A stretch of 23,421 bases of DNA, taken from JBBRSC01 sp038245795. GTDB taxonomy: Bacteria; Actinomycetota; Acidimicrobiia; Acidimicrobiales; Microtrichaceae. The notes under the pieces are model-generated. The model was not told the DNA's origin. It was given only the letters and a program-made list of their open reading frames with translations, and did no database searches. A program made the position numbers and the translations under genes. The DNA is taken from positions 1-23,421 of the forward strand of contig JBBRSC010000014.1 in the NCBI GenBank assembly GCA_038245795.1, read 5' to 3'. Shown in pieces: positions 15,137 to 22,800 of the stretch. The stretch's first letter is position 1. Each line of letters begins with the position of its first letter.

Positions 15137-15807
15137 GCATCCAGCTACTCGTTTCGGATATGGCGGGAACCATCGTCAGTGACGACGGAATCGTCATCGC
15201 CTCGTTCACCGATGCCATCGGATCGCAGGGCATCGCTCCCAACGACGATCGATATGGCCCGGCATTGCAGGTGGTGCTCGACACCATGGGCATGTCAAAG
15301 ATCGTCGTGTTCCGACAGATCCTCGGGAACGAGGAGGGGGCGCAGGCTGCCACCGCAGCGTTCGAGTCGTCGATCGCCGATCGGATTCGCGCTGGCGAGG
15401 TACACGCTCTGCCCGGTGCTGAGGCCGCGCTCCGAGAGATCGCCGAGAGTGGGGTCAAGATCGCGTTGACCACCGGATTCAGTGATTCGACGCGGGAGCT
15501 CCTGATCGAACATCTCGGCTGGGTCGAGCTGGCGGACCTGTCGCTATCGCCCTCAGCCACGCTACGCGGTCGGCCTTTTCCCGATCTAGCGCTGGCGGCG
15601 CTGATCGAGCTGGAGATCGACGACGTCCGTTCGATGGCCATCGTCGGCGACACCGCCAACGATTTGCTGGCTGGCTACCGCTCCGGGGCCAGCATCGTTG
15701 CGGGGGTGCTCACTGGCGCGCACGACCGCGTTGCGTTGGAGTCGGCGCCGCACACGCACATCCTCGATTCGGTGGTTGATCTCCCGGCCGTCCTCACCGG
15801 TGGATGA
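15133..15807 (+). CDS. Phosphonatase-like HAD hydrolase (PhnX-related, TIGR03351-like)
   Basis: This is a 224-residue HAD-superfamily hydrolase. Motif I is SDMAGTIV with nucleophile Asp9. The DxAGT form, with Ala instead of the usual second Asp, is the mark of phosphonoacetaldehyde hydrolases. In the cap region DTMGMSKIVVFRQ carries Lys56, aligned by eye with the Schiff-base lysine of PhnX (Lys53 in the Bacillus enzyme). Motif II is ALTTGFSDSTRELL, the basic residue is in LRGRPFPDLAL, and GDTANDLLAG is motif IV. The retained lysine suggests true C-P bond cleavage of phosphonoacetaldehyde to acetaldehyde and phosphate. It overlaps the FAD oxidoreductase by four bases, so the upstream enzyme would supply its substrate. 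The ATG at 15133 lies directly before the HAD motif. Confidence 0.85.
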   Translation: MSIQLLVSDMAGTIVSDDGIVIASFTDAIGSQGIAPNDDRYGPALQVVLDTMGMSKIVVFRQILGNEEGAQAATAAFESSIADRIRAGEVHALPGAEAALREIAESGVKIALTTGFSDSTRELLIEHLGWVELADLSLSPSATLRGRPFPDLALAALIELEIDDVRSMAIVGDTANDLLAGYRSGASIVAGVLTGAHDRVALESAPHTHILDSVVDLPAVLTGG

Positions 15808-15828
15808 CCAGATCTGAGCGCCTCTGAA

Positions 15829-15841
15829 CCGGGTGGCCCGG
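15829..15841. terminator. Possible GC-rich hairpin between convergent genes
   Basis: CCGGG-TGG-CCCGG can form a five-pair stem in the 61-base gap between the convergent phosphonatase and transporter genes. No T-run follows on either strand, so intrinsic termination would be weak. It is listed mainly for its position. Confidence 0.3.
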
Positions 15842-15868
15842 CCCGAAAGCGCCATGAAGGAACGCTGG

Positions 15869-18355
15869 TCAGGTAGGTACTGGCTGGGGCTCGGTTGCGT
15901 TTGGCGTGCTGATGTACGGATCGGTCGAGAGTTTCACGAGCCCGCGTGTCACCCAGTTGCGCTTCTCGGCCCACACGAGGAGCGGCGGCAACACGATCAG
16001 CGCGGAGGCCAATGCCACCGCCACGTTCATGGCGACGATGCGGCCAAAGTCACGCAACAGCGGCAGCGACGAGAACGACAACACCGCAACACCCGCGATG
16101 GCCGCCAGACCGGACACAATGAAGGCCCGCCCGGTACGCGACGCGGTGACCTCCATGGCTTCTCGTGGCTCATAGCCACGGTGGCGTTCCTCAATGAACC
16201 TCAACAGGATCAGCGAGGTGAACTCGGTACATGCAGCGATGACGAGTGGCCCACCGACCGCCGTCATGGGACTGAGCACCAGGTCGAACCCATAGGCGAC
16301 GAGCGACGCAGTTCCGACGGCGATCAACACCGGCACCAGCGACAGCAACGATCGCACGATGCTGCGCAGTCGGACGGTCAGGAAGAGAAACACGAACAAG
16401 ATGGCCAGGTAAGTGAGCTCCACCCGGTTCGATTCGAGATTGCGCAACAGGCCGACACCCACAACAGCGAGCCCAGACGCCGTTGCCGAAATGCCTGTCG
16501 GTGGCTTGGTAGCGATGACCTCGTCAACCAACTTGGCGCGATCCTCGAGCGACCCCTTACCGACTCGAAACGCGATATTGAACGCGCGCCCATCTCCGGC
16601 AACCGTGGAGGATTTGACGTCGGCGGGCGCGACGTCCCACGCCGCCCGCACGCTGGCACCAGTCGGCGCAATGTCGGACGCCCCCGGAACCTCCATCAGA
16701 TCACCCACGGTGGTCTCGATACTCGAGCCCGTCACCAGATTGTTCTTCGGCTCCGCGAGCTTCGCGCGGGTGAATTGATGGACGAAATTGATGGTCTCGT
16801 CGCTGAACACATCGTCGGACTGCACAAACACACCGAGTTCGTTCGTGGAGCGAGTCTCGGCCTCAACCGTGCGAAAGTCCTTGATCGATTGTGAATCCTG
16901 ATTGACCCACTCGACTGGGTCGGTCTGCAACGTCAACTTGGACTCGACCAGGATGCCACCGGCAAAGACGGCCAAGCTGGCAATGGCCAACGGGATGGCG
17001 GCCCAGGTCGGGAGCGAACCGAGCCTCACGACGAACTTCCCGAGACGCCCCGACCGGTAGTCACGACCCTTCGTCGGCGACTTGAACTCTCGCGCTCCGA
17101 GAGCCGCGAGCGGCATGAAGATCGAGCACATGCAGATGACCAGAATGCCGGTCGCCAACAGCAGACCGAAGTCCCGGATCATTGGCACCTTTGCGAAATG
17201 GAGCGCCGCGAAGGCGAACACCGCGTCGAAGGTCACCACCAACAACGCCGGCCCGAGGTTTCGCGCCGTCTCCTGAATCGGATGTTCCGAGCGGTCGATG
17301 ATCACCTCCTCCTCGATACGCGCGTGCATCTGTATCGCGTAGTCGATGCCGATCCCCAACATCACGGGAAGCCCAGCGATAGTGACGATGGTGAGTGGGA
17401 TACCCAGCCAGCCAGCGAGGCCAAAGGCCTGCACGACCCCGACCAGAATGACCGCCATCGGCAGGAGCCGCCATCGAACATCGAACAACACCAACAGGAT
17501 CAGGATCATGATCGCCACGGCGATGCCGCCGAGGGTCAGCATGCCACCTCGGAGGTAGTCGTTGATGTCCTTGAGGAGCACTGGTGCCCCAGTGGTGGTG
17601 ATCGTGGCATTCGGAATGGACAGCTGCTTCGCCGCGTCCTGCACGAGCACCGACGACGCTCCTTCAACATCGATGGATTCGTTGCCCTTGATCCGCACGA
17701 TCACCTGCGCGTGCCGGTCATCAAGGATGAAACTCCGAAGGGCTTTGCGGACGACCTTCTGATCGGCGGTCTGACCCTCACGGGCGTTGTCGAACAACAG
17801 GAAGTCAATCCAGGCCGGATTGTTCAGCTGTTGTTCCGCCAAGGGCACGGCGGTCAGTCGGGCGAGTGTCGCAGTGCTGTCAGCGGTGCGGGCGGTCGCA
17901 CCCGGCGAGCCGGGAGCTTCTTTTCCGATGGCCCCGAACAGTGCCTTGCCAGCGATGGATTCGAGGGGGTTGCCCGATGGACTCGAGACAAGATCAGCGG
18001 AGAACTTCGCGGCGGTCACGGGGGTGATCACGCCGACGAACCGGCCGGTCGCCATCAGGTCATCGTGGAGTTTCGTGTACTGGGCAATGACGTCGTCGGT
18101 GTACAACTCCGAAACGTTGTGGCCTTTGTCCATCGTCACGACGACGATCATCGCCTGGCCACCGAAGAGATCCTGGTACTTGACGTTGTCCTTGGCGATC
18201 TGTTCGTCGGCGTTCAAATAGCTGTCTTGGCCGGTAGCGAACTTGAGCTGCGTGATGCCCATGCCGAGCCCGACGGTCACCAACAGCCCGATGACGGAGA
18301 CCAAACCGAATCGTTTGCCCAAGAGGACTGCGAGCGATGACCAGAACTTCTGCAT
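15869..18355 (-). CDS. RND/MMPL-family transporter
   Basis: This is an 828-residue membrane transporter made of two repeats. Each has one membrane helix, a large extracytoplasmic domain and then a bundle of helices: TM1 about 16-36, loop 40-270, helices 273-420, a seventh helix about 450-472, loop 475-640, helices 645-795. PVMLGIGIDYAIQMHARIEEE (about 330-350) is the RND/SSD-type motif, and Asp338 is the likely proton-relay residue. The equivalent place in the second half (GGPLVIAACTEFTSLILL) lacks the Asp. The family exports lipids, hopanoids (HpnN) or other hydrophobic molecules; the cargo here is unknown. The ATG at 18355 has a GGGGGA ribosome site five bases away. The leader contains a perfect inverted repeat suggestive of an operator. 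The TGA at 15869 converges on the phosphonatase gene. Confidence 0.9.
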   Translation of the reverse strand: MQKFWSSLAVLLGKRFGLVSVIGLLVTVGLGMGITQLKFATGQDSYLNADEQIAKDNVKYQDLFGGQAMIVVVTMDKGHNVSELYTDDVIAQYTKLHDDLMATGRFVGVITPVTAAKFSADLVSSPSGNPLESIAGKALFGAIGKEAPGSPGATARTADSTATLARLTAVPLAEQQLNNPAWIDFLLFDNAREGQTADQKVVRKALRSFILDDRHAQVIVRIKGNESIDVEGASSVLVQDAAKQLSIPNATITTTGAPVLLKDINDYLRGGMLTLGGIAVAIMILILLVLFDVRWRLLPMAVILVGVVQAFGLAGWLGIPLTIVTIAGLPVMLGIGIDYAIQMHARIEEEVIIDRSEHPIQETARNLGPALLVVTFDAVFAFAALHFAKVPMIRDFGLLLATGILVICMCSIFMPLAALGAREFKSPTKGRDYRSGRLGKFVVRLGSLPTWAAIPLAIASLAVFAGGILVESKLTLQTDPVEWVNQDSQSIKDFRTVEAETRSTNELGVFVQSDDVFSDETINFVHQFTRAKLAEPKNNLVTGSSIETTVGDLMEVPGASDIAPTGASVRAAWDVAPADVKSSTVAGDGRAFNIAFRVGKGSLEDRAKLVDEVIATKPPTGISATASGLAVVGVGLLRNLESNRVELTYLAILFVFLFLTVRLRSIVRSLLSLVPVLIAVGTASLVAYGFDLVLSPMTAVGGPLVIAACTEFTSLILLRFIEERHRGYEPREAMEVTASRTGRAFIVSGLAAIAGVAVLSFSSLPLLRDFGRIVAMNVAVALASALIVLPPLLVWAEKRNWVTRGLVKLSTDPYISTPNATEPQPVPT

Positions 18356-18374
18356 GACGATCCCCCGAACCCCC

Positions 18375-18395
18375 TTGTGAGCGCCGCGCTCACAA
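18375..18395. promoter_or_regulatory. Perfect inverted repeat (10-base arms, 1-base centre) in the transporter leader
   Basis: The left arm TTGTGAGCGC and right arm GCGCTCACAA flank a single C. It lies 20 bases before the transporter ATG, between the probable -10 and the ribosome site, where a TetR-type repressor would block transcription. The same sequence in RNA could fold into a shorter stem. No regulator gene is adjacent in this window. Confidence 0.7.
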
Positions 18396-18408
18396 CGAAC
18401 GGCGCTAG

Positions 18409-18414
18409 AACTTA
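18409..18414 (-). promoter_or_regulatory. Probable -10 element TAAGTT of the transporter gene
   Basis: TAAGTT (TANNNT) would place the transcription start near 18402, giving a leader of roughly 47 bases that contains the inverted repeat and the ribosome site. TTGGTT 19 bases upstream is a weak -35 candidate. Confidence 0.4.
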
Positions 18415-18486
18415 CCCAATTTCACCACCCAGTAACCAACGGTTCACTTGGGCCATTCATCTGGGGCCGAACCGCGAACGCTCAAC

Positions 18487-18500
18487 CACCCAGTTGGGTG
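18487..18500 (-). terminator. Possible hairpin after the nitroreductase gene
   Basis: CACCCA and TGGGTG, separated by two bases, form a perfect 14-base inverted repeat starting nine bases after the nitroreductase stop. No T-run follows. A related sequence, CACCCAGT, recurs at about 18425. It could be a weak terminator or a protein site for the transporter promoter downstream. Confidence 0.3.
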
Positions 18501-18508
18501 TCAGTCGT

Positions 18509-19117
18509 TCACAGTTCGGGGCGGACCACGATGTCAGCGAGCGAAGGGCGCCCGCGACGTGCGGACCCAGAGCGCTTCACCGGGTCACTCGAGGGCCAGC
18601 CCAACGCGATCGTTCCCACCGACCGCCGCTGCGGATCGAGGCCGAAGGCCCGTGTCACGGCGAGTTCGTGGTCGAACTGACCGAACAGCAGCGAGCCCAG
18701 GCCCTCTGCTGTCGCCGCCGTGAGCATCGCCATCACCGCCGCCCCGGCATCGACCCACCAGTACGGCACGGGCCAGGCATCGAGGCCGTCGCCCAACCCG
18801 GTGCGCGCCTTGTCCGCCTCCGCGTAGCGCTGCGGATACGCCGCGGAATCCACGCTGGGGATCACCATGACCGGCGCCGCCAACACACCCGGCCACGGAA
18901 ACCCATCACGGGCTGGCCCCGGCGCCAACGTGGTGTCCCAATAGCGCCGCGTTAGCTCAGCGGTGTCGAGCACCACCAGCTGCAACGCCCACGCGTTCCC
19001 AGCGCTCGGGGCGCGCAGTGAGGCTCCGAGTACGCGTTCAAGAACGCCGATCGGGACCGGCGTCTCCGCGAACGATCGACAACTTCGACGCGCTGCCAGG
19101 GCGTCGAAGGTGTCCAT
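18509..19117 (-). CDS. Nitroreductase-family (FMN) oxidoreductase
   Basis: With the ATG at 19117 the protein has 202 residues, usual for the family. It begins MDTFDALAARRSCRSFAETPVP, in which the RRSxRxF segment binds the FMN phosphate. LRAPSAGNAWALQLVVL (35-51) forms the second part of the flavin site. A glycine-rich GLGSLLFG near the middle-to-end and GTIALGWPS complete the fold. Members reduce nitro groups, quinones or other acceptors with NAD(P)H, or act as dehydrogenases; the substrate here cannot be told. The start shares one base with the upstream stop (TGATG), so translation is likely coupled. An earlier in-frame ATG at 19156 lies inside the neighbour and is less likely. Confidence 0.82.
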   Translation of the reverse strand: MDTFDALAARRSCRSFAETPVPIGVLERVLGASLRAPSAGNAWALQLVVLDTAELTRRYWDTTLAPGPARDGFPWPGVLAAPVMVIPSVDSAAYPQRYAEADKARTGLGDGLDAWPVPYWWVDAGAAVMAMLTAATAEGLGSLLFGQFDHELAVTRAFGLDPQRRSVGTIALGWPSSDPVKRSGSARRGRPSLADIVVRPEL

Positions 19118-19785
19118 CAGCCGTGGTACTTGAGGAGCTCCTCGGCCATCATCCAACCGAACGCGATCATGGCGTCGCCGGACTTGGGCTTGAGAGCCTT
19201 GGTGAGCGCCACCACCTCGGAGTCGAGCTTCTCCGGTTTGAGCGACTCATGATCCAACACGAGCGGCGGCGACCCATCCCCTGTCAACGAGAAGGTCTGG
19301 TCGTTGTACGTGGCATCGACACCGAAGCGTTTGGCCAGACGACGACCCCAGGCTCGCTCCTCGCCCGACGCACGATGGCCTGGACGGGGATTGATGTCGG
19401 TCAGCGCCTTGAACGACTCGAAGCCGTCCGGGCGACTGAACTTGGTGCCCACCAGCACGTCCTCGTCTGGGAAGGCCATCAACGCCCGGCGATAGTTGTC
19501 GGACATCACCGCCTTCAGAATGGGATCACGCTTGGAGCTGCGTTTCACATAGCCCATCCCGATGATCACCGCTGGGGTGCCACCGATGCGCTCCAGCGTC
19601 GAGAAGGAAAAGCCCCGAAGATGCTGGCCTTCTCTCACGAGGGTGACGAGCACCCACGCTTCGGCTTGCTTCGAGAGCGCGCCGATGTCATGGCCCGTCG
19701 AGCTCTCGGTACCGAGGTCGGCCATCTCGGCCAACTCCGTATCGCTGAGCTGCGTGCAATCCTTGGTTACGACGTCATACGCCAT
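19117..19785 (-). CDS. Conserved-looking protein of unknown function
   Basis: I do not recognise this 222-residue protein. It has no signal peptide or membrane segment. The central part, WVLVTLVREGQHLRGFSFSTLERIGGTPAVIIGMGYVKRSSKRDPILKAVMSDNYRRALMAFPDEDVLVG, alternates strands and helices and is reminiscent of GNAT acyltransferases (strand pair, basic loop, helix), but the acetyl-CoA motif is not clear and I do not assign it. FMN or metal motifs are not seen. The C-terminus is Lys-rich and ends in AFGWMMAEELLKYHG. The ATG at 19785 is preceded by GGGGGA a few bases upstream, and its stop is fused to the nitroreductase start (TGATG), so the two probably serve one process. Codon use looks like that of the neighbours. 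Confidence 0.75.
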   Translation of the reverse strand: MAYDVVTKDCTQLSDTELAEMADLGTESSTGHDIGALSKQAEAWVLVTLVREGQHLRGFSFSTLERIGGTPAVIIGMGYVKRSSKRDPILKAVMSDNYRRALMAFPDEDVLVGTKFSRPDGFESFKALTDINPRPGHRASGEERAWGRRLAKRFGVDATYNDQTFSLTGDGSPPLVLDHESLKPEKLDSEVVALTKALKPKSGDAMIAFGWMMAEELLKYHG

Positions 19786-19809
19786 GGGTCCCCCACGGTT
19801 CCGGGTAGA

Positions 19810-19837
19810 AATCTGGCCCTCTAAGTTCAGCCGTCAA
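19810..19837 (-). promoter_or_regulatory. Candidate promoter of the unknown gene-nitroreductase unit
   Basis: TTGACG (19837-19832, five of six to TTGACA) and CAGATT (19815-19810) are separated by 16 bases in the 99-base gap after dnaE. The predicted start near 19803 leaves a short leader with the GGGGGA ribosome site. The -10 match is weak. Confidence 0.35.
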
Positions 19838-19884
19838 AGAGCCTCCGACGCAATTCCTGGGGGCTTGACAAACCGGATTCTGCG

Positions 19885-22800
19885 TCACGGCATGACCCCA
19901 GTCGCTCCGAGCAGCACCCGAAGCTCGCCGAGGAGCCCCGTCGTGGGATTGACCGTCACATGATTCGGGAGCTGGATAACGGTGGTCTCGCCAACGTGGA
20001 TGAACACCTCGGAGTCGCCAGGAAACTCATCGAAGAGCGTCCGCAGATCGCTCACCAACCGATCATCGAGTCGATTCGGATCGACGCGCAATCGGACCGG
20101 CGGCTTGTCATCAACGAACGCGTCGAACCGTTCGATGTCGCGCAGAATCAATTTGGGCGTCTCGTCCCGCTTGTCGATCCGGCCGGTGGCCAGGACGACG
20201 GAATCCTCGACGAGCTTGTGGCCAAGGTCGGCCATCGACTTCGGGAAGACCATCACCTCGATGGACGACACAAGATCTTCCAGCTGGAAGACGGCCATCA
20301 GATCACCCTTGCGGGTCTGTTTGCGTTGCAGCCCTGTGACGACACCACCGAGGCAGCGTTGCGCGCCCTCCTCGACCATCTCCAGATCAGCAATGGAGCA
20401 GTCGACCTTCTTGGCCAGCGCCCGCTCGACACCGAACAGCGGATGGTCCGACACGTACAGCCCGAGCATCTCCTTTTCGAACGCCAACCGCTGAGTCTTG
20501 TCGAACTCCATGATTGGCACCATGGCCCGCTCCTCGAAGCTGGGCCCGTCGCCGCCGAGATCGCCGAACAGCGACTGCACGCCCATCTCGAACTCTTTGC
20601 GGCGAGAAATGGTGGCATCGATGATCTGCTCGAACACGCCGAGCAGGCCCTTACGAGGATGGCCCATGGCATCGAAGGCGCCGGCCTTGATGAGCGATTC
20701 GACGGTCCGCTTATTCAACACCGAGGTGTGGACCCGCTCGCAGAAGTCGTAGTAATCGACAAAGTCCCCGCCAGTTTCGCGCGCCTCGATGATGTGGTCG
20801 ACAAGGCCCTCGCCGACATTACGGACCGCTGACAGCCCGAAGAGGATCTGTCGGACTTCGGCGCCCGTCTCGGGATCGTTGCCCACTACCGGCCAGAAAT
20901 CCTTCCGGGACCGATTGATGTTGGGCACCGTGACCTCGATGCCGAGCGCTCGACACTCGGCCAGGTAGATGGCCGCCTTGTCGAGGTTGCTCTTCACGCT
21001 CGTCAGGAGACACGCCAGATACTCGGTCGGGAAGTTCGCCTTGAGATACGCCGTTTGGTAGGCAATCAGGCCGTACCCGTAGCTATGGCTCTTGTTGAAC
21101 GCGTAGTCGGCGAACCGCTCGATGATGGCGAAGAGTTGCCCGCCGAGCTCGGTTCCGTAGCCGGAGTCCTCGACGCCCTGCACGAACGAGTCCCGCTCCT
21201 TGGCCATGAGCTCGCGGATCTTTTTGCCGCATGCCTTGCGAAGATTGTCGGCCTCGGCCAGGGAGTACCCGGCGAAGTGCTGCGCCACCCGCATCACCGA
21301 CTCCTGGTAGATCATCAGGCCGTAGGTGTCGCCGAGCAGCGCCTCGGCCTCCTCGTGGAAGTACTCGATCGGCTTTCGCCCGTTCTTGTAGTCCGCGTAG
21401 TCGTTGTGCATGTTGGCGTCCATCGGCCCGGGCCGATAGAGCGCGACGAGCGCCGCGACATGTTCGAAGTTGCTGGGCGCCAGCGACCGGATCAGCGCCC
21501 GCATGTTGGGGCTCTCCAGCTGGAAGACCCCAATGGTGTCACCCCGCGAGAGCAACTCATAGGTCGGGCCGTCGTCGAGATCCACGTCGTCGACATCGAC
21601 CACGACGCCCCGAGTGCCTTCGATGGCGATCAGCGTGTCGGTGATGACGTCGAGGTTGCGTAACCCCAGGAAGTCCATCTTCAGCAGCCCGAGATCCTCG
21701 ACCCCGTGCATCTCGTATTGGGTGACGACTGGCGCATCGGCGATGTCCTGGCCCTGGCCCGGTTTGCGCTGAATGGGCAGATAGTCGGTGAGGGGATGTC
21801 GGGTGATGACCACCGCTGCCGCGTGGATGCCATCCTGTCGGCGGAGTCCTTCGAGTCCGCGGGCGACCTCCATGACCTCCTTCGCCTCAGGATCAGTGGC
21901 GTACATGTCGCGCAGATCACTGGCCTGTTTGTAGCCGTCGGCAAACTTCGGCTCCAGCTCGAGACACGCCCGCAATGGAGTGTCGCGGCCCATGATGAGC
22001 GGCGGCATGGCCTTGGCGACCTTGTCGCCCACCGCGTACGGCAACCCGAGAACGCGGGCGGCGTCGCGCACGGCGGCTCGCGCCTTGATCGTGGAGAACG
22101 TGACAATCTGGGCCACCCGATCGCGGCCGTACTTCTCGGCTGCGTAGCGGATCATCTCGTCCCGGTACCGAGAGTCGAAATCCATGTCGATATCGGGCAT
22201 CGACACGCGGCTGGGATTCAGGAACCGTTCGAACAACAGGTCATAACGGATCGGATCGAGATCAGTGATCCGCAGCGTGTAGGCCACGGCGCATCCCGCA
22301 GCCGATCCGCGGCCCGGACCCACGCGGATCCCCTGGCCGCGGGCGTGCGCAATGAGATCCCACACAATCAGGAAGTACGAGCTGAACCCCATGTCGGCGA
22401 TGACCTTGAGCTCATAGGTGAGTCGATCCGACACGTGTTCGGGCAGTTGGTCACCCCACCGTTCTTTCGCACCGAGCAGCGTCAGGTGCGACAGGTACTC
22501 GGTATCGGTCTCGAAGCCGTCAGGCAGCGGGAAATTCGGTAGTTCAACCTTGCCGAACTCGATCTCGACGTTGGCCCGCTCGGCCACCCACAAGGTGTTG
22601 TCGCATGACACCTCGACCTCCCGGAAGAGATGGCGCATCTCAGCGGACGTCTTGAGGTAATGCTCGTCACCGTGGAACTTGAAGCGGTTCGGATCACTCT
22701 TCAGCGCCCCGGTCTGCACGCACAGCAGCGCGTCGTGAGCGCCGGCATCCTCGCGATGGGTGTAGTGGCTGTCGTTGGTCGCCAACAAGGGCGCCTTGAG

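Noticed and set aside
17198..18340. 380-codon plus-strand open frame opposite the transporter
   Set aside because: It is His/Asp/Gln-rich with no domain, and lies entirely antisense to the conserved RND protein.
18375..18395. Resemblance of the palindrome halves to the symmetric lac operator
   Set aside because: The outer eight bases of each arm match, but the halves are five bases further apart than in the ideal operator and no LacI-type gene is near. I treat it as coincidence.
19837..19866. Possible terminator hairpin downstream of dnaE
   Set aside because: The stem needs a bulge and a G-T pair, the T-run is minimal, and it overlaps the -35 candidate of the next unit.
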